Assembly: GCF_900215505.1 (NCBI RefSeq)
Contig: NZ_LT907844.1
Coordinates: 4,604,001 to 4,668,000 of the forward strand
DNA from: Cohaesibacter sp. ES.047
GTDB lineage: Bacteria; Pseudomonadota; Alphaproteobacteria; Rhizobiales; Cohaesibacteraceae
DNA length: 64,000 bases
Reading direction: 5' to 3'
Below, piece after piece: positions 34,240-43,170 of the stretch. Position numbers and translations under genes: made by a program. Each line of letters opens with the position of its first letter. The stretch's first letter is position 1. The notes under the pieces are model-generated. The model did not search any database, was not told the DNA's origin, and saw only the letters and a list, made by a program, of their open reading frames with translations.

Positions 34240-36003
34240 TTAACCTGCGCTATCAAGCGCCTCACTCATTGCCTTGAGCGTCACATAGGCCGACTCTGCT
34301 CCTGGATCGATATGGCCAACGGAGCGGTTTCCGAGCTTTTTGGAGCGACCACGACGGCTCTCCATTTCTCGTGTCGCATCTGCCCCCATCCGGGCACCAC
34401 GGCAAGCCGCTTTGAGCACGATTGCTGGATCGTCCGTCGTGCCAGCGGCCTTGCGGGCCTCTTGTGCTGCGGGCATCCAGGCATCAATCATTGTCTTGTC
34501 ACCCGCGCTGGCTCCGCCCCGATTGAGAATGCCGTTGAGCATGCCTTCGACCCAAGAAGCCATCGCAGAGGCATCAAGGTTGAGCCGGTTCGAGACCGCT
34601 TTGCCTGCCGTGTTGAAGGCACTGGCATAGAGCGGACCGGACGAGGCCCCGACTGCGTCGAGAAAGGCCTTGGCAGACTTGGTGCAAGTCTGGGAGATGG
34701 TGTCCTGATCCGAGGCTCCTTCCAGCGCTTTCATCACGGCCGTCCAGCCGATATCCATGGTGACACCGTGATCCCCGTCACCAATCACACCATCCAGTTC
34801 GCTCAGGCGGTCCTTCTCGGTCGCAATCGCGTTGCCTGCGGCTTGCATCATGGCACGGAAGTTCTCCGGCGTAATCGACCCGTCGGCCTTCAGGCTTGCC
34901 CGATCAATGGCATCAGCCCGGCTTGCTGCCTCATAGTTCCGCGCGGTGTGCGTGGCACCGGCCACCGGCACAGGTGCGCTGCCTACCGTGAGGGCGACAG
35001 TGCGGCAGGGATGATCCAGCAGGGATTTGAGATCTTCATCAAGCTTCATCAGAGTGACGGAGGCACCTGCCATTTCCATCGAGGTACAATATTCGCCAAC
35101 CCAGGAATGATATATCTTTACGCCCTTCGCCCCAAGGATCTGGGCGACCCGGCGGAAGACCAGATAGAGCTCCATCGGGCTCGTCGCCCCAAGGCCGTTG
35201 ACCAGCACCGCGACTTCATCGCCTGCCTCTGGGGCCATTTCCCCAAGGATCATATCCATCAGCGTTTCGGTCACATGATCGGCGGTGTCCACCTTGCCGC
35301 GCCGCATACCCGGCTCACCATGAAGGCCCATGCCGATTTCCATCTCATCGGGACCGATGTCGAAATTGGGCTTGAGGGTCTGGGGCATGGAACAGGCCGA
35401 AAGGGCCACCCCCATGGACAGGGTGGAGGCATTGGCGTGGTTTGCTGCGGCATATACCTCTTCAAGCGAGCGTCCCTGATCGGCGGCGGCACCGGCGACC
35501 TTGAAGACAAAAAAGTCGCCGGCAATACCGCGACGCTCACCAGCTTTCTCTTTTGGCGCAGACGCCACATCATCAATCACCGCAACGGAGCGTACATCCA
35601 TGCCCAACTCTGCGCATTCCTCTGCCGCCATGTCAAAATTGAGCACATCTCCTGTATAGTTGCCATAAAGAAGGACCACCCCGGCGCCGCCGTCTGCTGC
35701 CATTGCAGCCTCTTTGATATGTTCCGGTGATGGAGAGGCAAAGACATTGCCAACCGCCGCAGCATCGGCAAGCCCGCGACCGACATAACCGGCAAATGCA
35801 GGCTCATGACCCGATCCTCCACCAACCACGATTCCGACTTTGCCATCGCGCGGGCCATCGACTGCGACAACCGCTCGCCCCGTCTTCCCTTCGAGCTTCA
35901 ATAAATCGGGATGTGACAGAACCATTCCTTCAATCATCTCCGGAATGATTTCTTCGGGCGCGTTCATCAGCTTTTTGGTTTGATGGTCCTGCGTCAGTGA
36001 CAT
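34240..36003 (-). CDS. dihydroxyacetone-kinase-like fusion (DhaK-DhaL)
   Basis: ATP-dependent Dha-type kinase, 587 residues, with DhaK first and DhaL second. In the DhaK half GGGSGHEPAFAGYVG is the substrate loop and MGLHGEPGMRRG holds the histidine that covalently binds the ketose. In the DhaL half DGVIGDGDHGVTMDIGW is the ATP/Mg site and GPLYASAFNTAGKAV the second part. It is a fused, ATP-using form, not PTS-dependent (no EIIA/HPr partners). AGGAGG lies eight bases before the ATG at 36003; the frame extends to 36150. It is the last gene of the six-gene sugar-acid operon; family members also phosphorylate erythrulose, glyceraldehyde and similar short ketoses. Confidence 0.9.
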   Translation of the reverse strand: MSLTQDHQTKKLMNAPEEIIPEMIEGMVLSHPDLLKLEGKTGRAVVAVDGPRDGKVGIVVGGGSGHEPAFAGYVGRGLADAAAVGNVFASPSPEHIKEAAMAADGGAGVVLLYGNYTGDVLNFDMAAEECAELGMDVRSVAVIDDVASAPKEKAGERRGIAGDFFVFKVAGAAADQGRSLEEVYAAANHANASTLSMGVALSACSMPQTLKPNFDIGPDEMEIGMGLHGEPGMRRGKVDTADHVTETLMDMILGEMAPEAGDEVAVLVNGLGATSPMELYLVFRRVAQILGAKGVKIYHSWVGEYCTSMEMAGASVTLMKLDEDLKSLLDHPCRTVALTVGSAPVPVAGATHTARNYEAASRADAIDRASLKADGSITPENFRAMMQAAGNAIATEKDRLSELDGVIGDGDHGVTMDIGWTAVMKALEGASDQDTISQTCTKSAKAFLDAVGASSGPLYASAFNTAGKAVSNRLNLDASAMASWVEGMLNGILNRGGASAGDKTMIDAWMPAAQEARKAAGTTDDPAIVLKAACRGARMGADATREMESRRGRSKKLGNRSVGHIDPGAESAYVTLKAMSEALDSAG

Positions 36004-36100
36004 GTGTTCCTCCTCAAATATATTGTCTGGCATTGGCCAGCATCCGGACAGGCTGCACGCCCGTCGGAAGGCAGACGTGCAAGCCCGGTCAAACGTTTGT

Positions 36101-37033
36101 TCAGGTGCGGGGCAGAATGCTGCGAATGTAATCTCGATTGCGGGCTGCAATGGTCAGGCCATCGCCACCGTAATGCTCACAGAGAAAAGCGCTTTTGAAG
36201 CCGTGTTTCAATGCAAGCTTGATCGCGGCACGATAGTTGATGATGCCTGCTTCCATGGTTGCCGGATGAGACATGATCGCACCAGTCACCGGATCCTCGA
36301 CGCGAATATAGTTTTTCACGTGCCAATATTTGAGGAAGGGCGCAATCTTGGCCATCATCTCCTGCCAATGCTCCATTGGCCGATGCAAGCGGATGAGATT
36401 GCCAATATCCGCGTTGATGCCGACATTGGGCAAATCCACATCCTCGACAAACCTGACCGCACCATCCGCAGTCCCGATATAGGTATCCTCATACATTTCC
36501 AGCGAGACTTCTATGTTTTGCTCTGCGGCATGCTGCCCCAGCTCCCGGATCCGGGCCACGGCCTTGTTGTAAACCGCTGGATCATCTGGATTTTTCTCAC
36601 CATCTACGGTCCAGAACCAAAGCGCCTTCTTCTGCTCGTCCGTCAACGCACCAAAAAGGCCAAAGGTGACCTCTTCTGCCCCAATCTTGCTGGCCGTGTC
36701 GATCACCCGGTGACAATAGGCCAGATTCTCGTCCCCGTTTTCCGGATCAATGACACTGCGCCGAGAGGTCGAGATCGCTGGGATTGAAAGATCGAGAGAT
36801 CGAGTAACTGCAAGAAACTCGTCAAGTCGAGAGGCTTCCAGATCGGCAATCCTCAGCCAGGAATCTGTCGGGTCCAGCTCTGAGAAACCCGCCTCAGCAA
36901 CCTCGGAAAGCGTCTCTTCCCAATGGCTGGCTGGCATATCCTGCACCAACCGACCATCTGTGAGCGTGTTGGGGAAGGGGATCATGGCAGCCGCTATGGG
37001 CCAGTTATCTCGTGTCCATCTGTATTCGCTCAT
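36101..37033 (-). CDS. TIM-barrel sugar isomerase/epimerase-like enzyme
   Basis: 310-residue TIM-barrel protein of the xylose-isomerase-like superfamily. Metal-binding strands look intact: EVSLEMYEDTYIG (Glu), VGINADIGNLIRL (Asp/Asn), YWHVKNYI (His) and AFLCEHYGGDG (Glu/His). Family members isomerise or decarboxylate short oxo-sugar acids. The ATG at 37033 has AGGATCCTC just before it. It sits between the TctA transporter gene and the DhaKL gene; its 3' end is close to the extended DhaKL frame. Placed between a dehydrogenase-like enzyme and a ketose kinase, it probably converts a keto-acid into the kinase's substrate. Confidence 0.82.
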   Translation of the reverse strand: MSEYRWTRDNWPIAAAMIPFPNTLTDGRLVQDMPASHWEETLSEVAEAGFSELDPTDSWLRIADLEASRLDEFLAVTRSLDLSIPAISTSRRSVIDPENGDENLAYCHRVIDTASKIGAEEVTFGLFGALTDEQKKALWFWTVDGEKNPDDPAVYNKAVARIRELGQHAAEQNIEVSLEMYEDTYIGTADGAVRFVEDVDLPNVGINADIGNLIRLHRPMEHWQEMMAKIAPFLKYWHVKNYIRVEDPVTGAIMSHPATMEAGIINYRAAIKLALKHGFKSAFLCEHYGGDGLTIAARNRDYIRSILPRT

Positions 37034-37102
37034 GAGGATCCTCGTTATCTGTTCGCTTGAAGGGGGCAGTTGGGTGCCTTGAGCCGCGCCCAAGGCACCA
37101 CA

Positions 37103-38617
37103 CTAGGTGGTGCTTTCGGGTTCGGCGTTCGGCTCTGCTGCGGCCTTCTTCTTGCGTCTTCGCCCGAAGATCACGGGCCCGAAGAGCGCCAAGGCGGTCA
37201 AAAGAATGAAGAACAGGGACAAAGGTCGCGAGAAGATCAGCCACCATTTCTCGTCCAGCATCACCATAGATTGGCCGAAGCGGGTTTCGAGCATTCCGCC
37301 AAGGATGAGGCCGATGGCCAGCGGGACAACTGAAAATCCATATCGCCGCATGAAAAAGCCCAGAACGCCCGCGCCCAATGCTATCCAGACATCCGTCATG
37401 GACTGATCGAGCGCATATGCCCCGATGATAGAAAAGGTGAAGACAATCGGCCATAGAATGTTGAGCGGGATCAGTGTCACGCGCGCATAAAGTTTGGCAC
37501 CCCAAAGCCCGATGAAGAAGAACAGGCAGTTGACCAGGAGCATCGACCAGAAGATAGCAAAGGCAAAGTCGGCCTGCTCGGTAAAGAGTGTCGGCCCGGG
37601 ACGCAAACCGTGAACCATCAAGCCAGCCAGAATGACTGCAGCGGTGGGGCTTCCGGGAATTCCGAGTGCCAACGTCGGCACCATCGCACCACCGGTGGCA
37701 GAATTGTTTGCTGCTTCCGATCCTGCGATTCCTTCAATGGAGCCATGGCCGAATTCTTCGGGGGTCTTGGACCAACGCTTGGCTTCACTGTAGCCAATCA
37801 TTGAGGCCACTGTTGCTCCTTCGGCTGGCAGAATGCCGATGAAGGTTCCGATCCCCGTGCTGCGCAGAATGACTTTCCAGACCTTGCGATAGTCTTCCCG
37901 CGTGGGCAGTTGGATTGCCTTCATGGTAATCTGGCGACGTTTGACATGAAGCCTCTCCGCTTGGAAAAGCAGCTCTGAAATCCCAAACAGGCCAATCATC
38001 ATCGGAACAAACCCGATACCTTCGGACAGCTCGTTGAGGCCAAAGGTGAAGCGTTCGATCGACGTTAAGTGGTCTATGCCGATCGTCGCAAGGAGAACCC
38101 CAGCAGCCCCGGCGAGCACATTCTTGACCGGTGCGCCATTGCCAATTGTTGCCAGCATGGACAGGCCAAACAAGGTCAGGGCGAAATACTCTGGCGGCGC
38201 GAAATTATAGGCGACGCGAGCCAGGAAGGGCGCGGCCAGCATTAGAAGGATCACAGATATTATGCCGCCGATGGTGGAGGACACCGCCGCCATTCCCAAT
38301 GCGCGGCCAGCCTCGCCCCGTTGCGCCAGAGGATAGCCATCCAGACAGGTTGTTGCGCTCGCAGACGTGCCAGGAGTGTTGATGAGAATTGCCGTGATTG
38401 CGCCAGAAAAGGTTGCGGCGCAATAGACTGTGGTCAGCACGGCGATTGCCGCTATCGGTTCCATCGAGATGGTGAAGGGCAGCAGTAGGGCAGCCCCTGT
38501 GGTGCCATTCAGTCCGGGCAATGCCCCGATTAGCACGCCGCCGAGCGTGGCAAGCAGAATGAGCCCCAAGAGATTGACGTCCGCTAAGGCAAGCAGACCA
38601 TTGAATGCAGCATCCAT
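37103..38617 (-). CDS. tctA: tripartite tricarboxylate transporter large permease (TctA)
   Basis: 504-residue membrane protein with the classic TctA features: the double GNGAP loop region (LATIGNGAPVKN) and the ALPGLNGTTGAALLLPFTI N-terminal motif with the conserved LGIPGSPTAAVILAG loop in the second half. About eleven or twelve spans. Starts seven bases after the tctB stop codon. With TctB and TctC it forms a proton-or-sodium-driven, binding-protein-dependent importer for carboxylates. Confidence 0.94.
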   Translation of the reverse strand: MDAAFNGLLALADVNLLGLILLATLGGVLIGALPGLNGTTGAALLLPFTISMEPIAAIAVLTTVYCAATFSGAITAILINTPGTSASATTCLDGYPLAQRGEAGRALGMAAVSSTIGGIISVILLMLAAPFLARVAYNFAPPEYFALTLFGLSMLATIGNGAPVKNVLAGAAGVLLATIGIDHLTSIERFTFGLNELSEGIGFVPMMIGLFGISELLFQAERLHVKRRQITMKAIQLPTREDYRKVWKVILRSTGIGTFIGILPAEGATVASMIGYSEAKRWSKTPEEFGHGSIEGIAGSEAANNSATGGAMVPTLALGIPGSPTAAVILAGLMVHGLRPGPTLFTEQADFAFAIFWSMLLVNCLFFFIGLWGAKLYARVTLIPLNILWPIVFTFSIIGAYALDQSMTDVWIALGAGVLGFFMRRYGFSVVPLAIGLILGGMLETRFGQSMVMLDEKWWLIFSRPLSLFFILLTALALFGPVIFGRRRKKKAAAEPNAEPESTT

Positions 38618-38624
38618 AAGAATA

Positions 38625-39107
38625 TCACCCGTACCAGAAATTCGTCAGAAGACCGCGCGGGAATCGAACTTCAAAGACCAGATCAAAGAGGAAGAAAGCC
38701 CCCAGCGGGACGAGGATTGCAACGATCGCAATCATTGCAGGGCGACGCTCACCCCATAGAATTGTCAGGCAGCCGCTGAACAGGCCAATCCCGAGCATCA
38801 AGTCGATCTGAGCAATCGCGACGAAACCGACCAGCAACGCAATCGTCTTCCAGACGATGCCCGGCAATGGGTCAGGCGCTTCGTCCTTGTCCCAGATGTA
38901 CAGAGACAGGCACAGAAGGATCATCAACCCGATGATGAGCTGCGGGAAATCGGATGGTTGGAGACCGCGTTTGAGAATTGGGGGAACACGATCGAATTGG
39001 GTCGAAAGCCAGAAAGCCAACGCACAAAATACGATGATGACAGTTGGAATGACGTAGTGAGAAAGTCCGTAACGTGTTGATCGTGTATGACTTTGATCGG
39101 ATTGCAT
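38625..39107 (-). CDS. tctB: tripartite tricarboxylate transporter small permease (TctB)
   Basis: 160-residue protein with four predicted spans: YVIPTVIIVFCALAFWLST, LIIGLMILLCLSLYIWD, WKTIALLVGFVAIAQIDLML and AIVAILVPLGAFFLFDLVF. The membrane topology, size and position between TctC and TctA define it. AGAGG lies before the ATG. Divergent sequence is normal for this subunit. Confidence 0.88.
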   Translation of the reverse strand: MQSDQSHTRSTRYGLSHYVIPTVIIVFCALAFWLSTQFDRVPPILKRGLQPSDFPQLIIGLMILLCLSLYIWDKDEAPDPLPGIVWKTIALLVGFVAIAQIDLMLGIGLFSGCLTILWGERRPAMIAIVAILVPLGAFFLFDLVFEVRFPRGLLTNFWYG

Positions 39108-39250
39108 GATGGAGCCTCTGGAACTTTATCTGCAACCAAAGGACACAGCGCACAGCATAAGGGAGACATCGTGTTTGGGTGTCAGAATGCGCTATTGCTC
39201 TGATTGATCGGCATGTCGGAAACTGCTCCGTTGGAAAACGAAGAAGCGGA

Positions 39251-39290
39251 GCGCGATGACACCTGACGTGGGGGACAGAAATCATCGCGC
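39251..39290 (-). promoter_or_regulatory. intergenic hairpin between tctC and tctB
   Basis: A perfect nine-base stem GCGCGATGA/TCATCGCGC with a 22-base loop follows the tctC stop codon by 12 bases. Such hairpins between binding-protein and permease genes often stabilise the upstream transcript part, so TctC can be made in excess. That role is inferred. Confidence 0.5.
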
Positions 39291-39302
39291 CCCTAGGTCA
39301 GT

Positions 39303-40253
39303 TTATTCGATAAAGCCCAGCTCCTTGAGGGCAGTTCTCATGTCGACATCCATCGTTTTGAGCTGCTTGCCCCAAACTTCAGCGCCCGCGACAGAGGTGT
39401 TGTCGAGACCCACCGATTCAAGATAGCCCTGATAGACACTGCTTTTCATGGCTTTCAGCAAAGCAGTTTCGAGTTTCTTTGCTACATCGTCCGGCACGTC
39501 CTTTTGTACGACGAACCCACGAACCGTGGAGAAGCTGACATCAATGCCCAGTTCTTTGGCGGTTGTCACTTCCGGCAAACCGGCCATGCGCTCGTCAGCA
39601 AGAACCACGAGTGGACAAATGTCGCCAGCCTCAATCTGGGAACTTGCCTCAGCCAAATTGAGAACAGCAGACTGAACCGCACCGGCAATCAACTGAGTTG
39701 CGAGCTCTGCACCACCGTCAAAAGGAATGATCTTGGGCGTTTTCATGCCCCCCTTGATGGTGAACATGAAGGCCGAGACGTCATCGATATTACCCAGATG
39801 TGTGGTGCCGTAAGCGATGGGTGCTTTCTTCTGAGCGGCGACAAAGGATTCCGCACTGTCGTAGGCACCACACTTGACCATCAGGATCTGAGGGTCATCG
39901 GTCGCGCGGGCAATTGGACGGATGTCGTCGAGGGTCATTTTGGTTTTGCCCTTCGCAATCGTTGCCGAATGGCCGATCGTGAAGGTCAAAATCGAGTTCC
40001 CGTCTGCTGGCAGGTCGAGATAATAGTCCATAGCAACGGCACCGCCGCCACCCTTTTTGTTGACGACAACCATGTCCGCGCCCAACTCGCGGCGCGCCTT
40101 GACCATCATCATCCGGGCTGTGACATCAGTCCCGCCACCATTGCCTGCATGCGTGACGACCTCGATGGTGTCAGCGGGAAATTCTGCCGCATTGGCTGCG
40201 CCTCCCACGAGGGCGAGTGCAATCACGGATGCAGTCGCTAGAACATGTTTCAT
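39303..40253 (-). CDS. tctC: TctC-family periplasmic solute-binding protein
   Basis: 316-residue Bug/TctC receptor with a signal peptide cleaved near ANA|AEFP. The mature part begins with IEVVTHAGNGGGTDVTARMM, the carboxylate-binding loop region, and continues with a typical FDGGAELATQLIAGAVQSAV segment in the second lobe. The ATG at 40253 has GGGAGGAAG upstream; an earlier in-frame start at 40280 is unlikely. It precedes tctB and is predicted to bind the operon's substrate, probably a hydroxycarboxylic acid or sugar acid. Confidence 0.88.
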   Translation of the reverse strand: MKHVLATASVIALALVGGAANAAEFPADTIEVVTHAGNGGGTDVTARMMMVKARRELGADMVVVNKKGGGGAVAMDYYLDLPADGNSILTFTIGHSATIAKGKTKMTLDDIRPIARATDDPQILMVKCGAYDSAESFVAAQKKAPIAYGTTHLGNIDDVSAFMFTIKGGMKTPKIIPFDGGAELATQLIAGAVQSAVLNLAEASSQIEAGDICPLVVLADERMAGLPEVTTAKELGIDVSFSTVRGFVVQKDVPDDVAKKLETALLKAMKSSVYQGYLESVGLDNTSVAGAEVWGKQLKTMDVDMRTALKELGFIE

Positions 40254-40313
40254 TGGTCTTCCTCCCTCTGGTTTTAACACCGAACAATGTTCGGCTCTTC
40301 AAAAGCTAAATCG

Positions 40314-41396
40314 CTAAACTGTTTCCCATTTCTGATCAGGATCAAGTGCTCGGGACACGAGCAGGGATAGCGGCTCACCACTGGCTTTCCTGGATCCTCC
40401 CCGATCCATGAGCGCCAATTTCCGGCCAAGATTGACCGCGTTGCGCGTCGCACCGAGATCGGCAATCCCTTTTCCTGCAATGTCATATGCGGTGCCATGC
40501 GCTGGTGTGACGATTGGAAACGGATAGTTGGCTATCAGGGTGACGCCGCGATCAAAGCCGATCAGTTTCATGGCGATCTGCCCCTGATCGTGATACATGG
40601 TCATTACCGCATCGAACTCGCCTCGCGTCGCCCGCACAAAGACCGTGTCTGATGGCACGGGGCCAGTAACAAGCATGTTTTCGGCACGGGCCCGCTCGAT
40701 GGCAGGGTGAAGTATGTCGTCATCCTCAGTCCCGAAATTGCGCCCGTCCCCGGCATGGGGGTTGAGGGCTGCAACAGCAATTCTTGGATCCGGATGACCG
40801 GCCCCCTTCATGATCTTGTTGGTCAGGCAGAGACTGTTGTAGATTTTGTCTTCGGTGATCAATCCTGCGACGGCAGAAAGAGGAACATGGGATGTCACCC
40901 GTGCATTCCATACCTCATCAAGCACGTTGAACTCGCGCCCGCTTTCCTTAGGGTGGATCGTCGCATCGATGAAACCGATCTCGTCGACATAATCTGACTG
41001 GGCAAGTCGCATTGCAGACTTGTTGAACGGTGTGAAGAAAGCGATATCTGCATAGCCGGCATTGGACGCCAGCAAGATGGCACGGAAATTCTGCACCGAA
41101 GCAAGACCGCCCTCAGCGCTAGCCGCTCCCTTCTTGACCGTAGCGGGATCGCAATTTGCCATATCGACCAGAAAACTACCCTCTGGCAGCGGCCCATCAA
41201 GCTGATCAAGAGATACGGTGGGTATACTGATCTCTACACCCGCAATCTCGGCACCCTGCTCCACTACACGTCGGTCTGCGAAGATCATGAGATCATCGAG
41301 ATTGGCATCCGGATCCGCAATGACTTTTGCTGCCAATTCAGGACTGATGCCTCCGGCATCCCCGATCGCCATTGCCACTCTCAATCCTTTGTCCAT
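40314..41396 (-). CDS. PdxA-family NAD-dependent dehydrogenase
   Basis: 360-residue relative of 4-hydroxythreonine-4-phosphate dehydrogenase. Conserved parts are RVTSHVPLSAVAGLI, ALNPHAGDGRNFGTEDDDI and the metal-binding MTMYHDQGQIAMKLIGFDRGV, then THGTAYDIAGKGI-like VTPAHGTAYD. The usual N-terminal metal motif (GHTE in PdxA) is instead TIHPKESG, marking a divergent subgroup. PdxA2 enzymes act in sugar-acid catabolism; here the gene starts the sugar-acid operon, so it likely oxidises a hydroxy acid and not pyridoxine precursors. AAGG lies just before the ATG. Confidence 0.85.
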   Translation of the reverse strand: MDKGLRVAMAIGDAGGISPELAAKVIADPDANLDDLMIFADRRVVEQGAEIAGVEISIPTVSLDQLDGPLPEGSFLVDMANCDPATVKKGAASAEGGLASVQNFRAILLASNAGYADIAFFTPFNKSAMRLAQSDYVDEIGFIDATIHPKESGREFNVLDEVWNARVTSHVPLSAVAGLITEDKIYNSLCLTNKIMKGAGHPDPRIAVAALNPHAGDGRNFGTEDDDILHPAIERARAENMLVTGPVPSDTVFVRATRGEFDAVMTMYHDQGQIAMKLIGFDRGVTLIANYPFPIVTPAHGTAYDIAGKGIADLGATRNAVNLGRKLALMDRGGSRKASGEPLSLLVSRALDPDQKWETV

Positions 41397-41590
41397 ACGC
41401 CTTACCCTTCTATGCGATCTGCCAACGCGGCACCCTTCAACGGATCTCGCGAAGACGGTCTGACTAAATCTTCCAAGGGAATGCGCCTAATCGCAAAACT
41501 CCACAATCTGTGATCATGCGCGCTGCAAATGACAGATTGCCTGGCCTCCTACGAGTCTTGCCTCGTCCTTTTCGTGTGTCGAAAAGATCG

Positions 41591-41624
41591 TTCACTCCCT
41601 CTTTGTGTTATGTATAATGCATAA
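41591..41624 (+). promoter_or_regulatory. promoter and inverted repeat of the GntR regulator
   Basis: A TTCACT -35 and TATAAT -10 stand 16 bases apart (41591-41596, 41613-41618). The -10 lies inside an inverted repeat TTATG-TATAATG-CATAA (41608-41624), a plausible operator for the divergently read regulator, so the regulator would repress its own promoter by covering the -10 box. Confidence 0.5.
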
Positions 41625-41702
41625 TGAATGAATAACGCAAGGCTCGCCTTTCAATTTTTTTTCGCTATAATCCGGTTTCTCAAACTTACGTGGGAGGAAG
41701 CT

Positions 41703-42377
41703 TTGCAAGAATTGACATTGCATTCGGCTGGACCAGTCGCCATTGAGAAGCTGGCATTACACGATCAAGTGGCAAACCAGATTCGCGATATGATCATCGA
41801 AGGATATTTGGAACCTGGATCGAGGATCGACGAAGTTGCTCTCGCGAATGAATTGGGGGTATCCAGGACGCCATTTCGCGAGGCCCTTCGCACCCTTGGG
41901 GCGGAAGGGCTCGTCGTTTCCCAACGCTCAAAGGGGTGCGTTGTACGGGAGTTCACAGCCAAAGATGTGCAGGATATGCTCGAGTTTTTGGCCCATACAG
42001 AGAAGCTTGCCGGACGACTGGTTTGCCAGAAGGCGTCGGACGCAGACATTGAAGATCTGCTGGCCATTCATGAACGGATGCTCGAGTTTTGGAACGAGCG
42101 AGACCGAATGCCCTATTACAAGCTTAATCAGCAGTTTCATTCAAAGCTGTCATCATATGCTGGCAATGGTGCGCTGTCTGAAACGCAAGCCAATCTGCAG
42201 GCACGCCTCAAGCGCATCCGGTTTATGGGCAATCAACACACAGACTTCTGGGACGATGCGGTGAGTGAGCATCAGGATATGATTGATGCCTTGAAGAAAC
42301 GCGACGGAGACCGCCTTGGCTTCATCCTTGAGCAGCACATCCTCAATTCCTGGACCCGCGTCAAACACCTCTTTTAG
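41703..42377 (+). CDS. GntR-family (FCD) regulator of the sugar-acid operon
   Basis: 224 residues: an N-terminal winged helix (LHDQVANQIRDMIIEGYLEPGSRIDEVALANELGVSRTPFREALRTL) followed by a FCD ligand-binding domain with the usual acidic/histidine metal-site helices. TTG at 41703 is chosen because GGAGG stands five bases before it; ATG at 41628 is earlier in frame but without a site, and would lie in the promoter leader. It is divergent from the pdxA-tctCBA operon and probably senses a carboxylate intermediate. Confidence 0.85.
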   Translation: MQELTLHSAGPVAIEKLALHDQVANQIRDMIIEGYLEPGSRIDEVALANELGVSRTPFREALRTLGAEGLVVSQRSKGCVVREFTAKDVQDMLEFLAHTEKLAGRLVCQKASDADIEDLLAIHERMLEFWNERDRMPYYKLNQQFHSKLSSYAGNGALSETQANLQARLKRIRFMGNQHTDFWDDAVSEHQDMIDALKKRDGDRLGFILEQHILNSWTRVKHLF

Positions 42378-42526
42378 GGCAAGAACTGTCTTTGGTTGAG
42401 TTGGTTTGCCTCGCTGAAGTGGTCCCAGAAACTTGAAAAGAGCCCTCGGTACAACCCTAGCAACAGCGGCATGGTCGGGCGGACAGCAGCCATATGCCGT
42501 GGAAGCGAACACTCAGACACAGCCGA

Positions 42527-42949
42527 TTAAAGCAGATATATTTCTGGGGGTACGTTAGTGCTACCTCTTTCTCGCCAAACCACCAAGATCCACGTTCTGA
42601 CCGATAGCCTGATTTTTCGCCCCCCTTTACCGCCATGGGCAGAGCGGTGTGCCTTGACATAGGTACTATCGATAGCCGTGCTTTTGATCACGGCACCTGA
42701 GGTTGCCAGAGCCTCAACAAGATCAACCCAGAACCGTTTGTGCGACCACCTGTTGAACCGGTTGTAGATCGTTGTCGAGGGGCCATACTCTGCAGGGCAG
42801 TCACACCAGCGGCAGCCCACCTTCAAAACATGGATGATACCGGAAATCACTCGGCGATCATCTACCCGGCGGGCACCGCCTTTATTATTCGGCAAAAGCG
42901 GCTCAATAACCGCCCATTGCGCATCCGACAACCAAAACAGGTGTCCCAT
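42527..42949 (-). pseudogene. IS5-family (IS427-type) transposase fragment
   Basis: N-terminal half of an IS5/IS427 transposase: FWLSDAQWAVIEPLLPNNKGGARRVDDRRVISGI, GCRWCDCPAEYGPSTTIYNRF and the Asp-containing AIDSTYVKAHRSAHGGK. The normal C-terminal part is missing; after GGKGG the frame shifts (the alternative frame reads AKNQAIG) and ends. The right end, near 42960, looks like the element's terminus; the left is truncated. Confidence 0.75.
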
Positions 42950-43170
42950 TCAAGCCTCCAATCTATTGATTGAGCAGATTGAATCTGATTTGCTTTGCCA
43001 GTTCAATGGTATCAATGGGTTTTGACCCTAGAGAAGAAGTTCCAAAAATCTCAAAGCACGATTTAAGAGTAATTGAGCAATATCAATAGGTTGAAGACAA
43101 GTCATCTTTATCGAAAAGATTGGAAAACAATGAACAGAAAAGATGTCGCAGCCGCAAGTATTGTCTGGAT

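Noticed and set aside
34312-35730. 472-codon plus-strand ORF opposite DhaKL
   Set aside because: It is a reverse reading of a GC-rich coding sequence; DhaKL has intact motifs while this ORF has none.
42153-42512. Minus-strand ORF overlapping the GntR gene end
   Set aside because: No similarity; largely antisense to the regulator's FCD domain.
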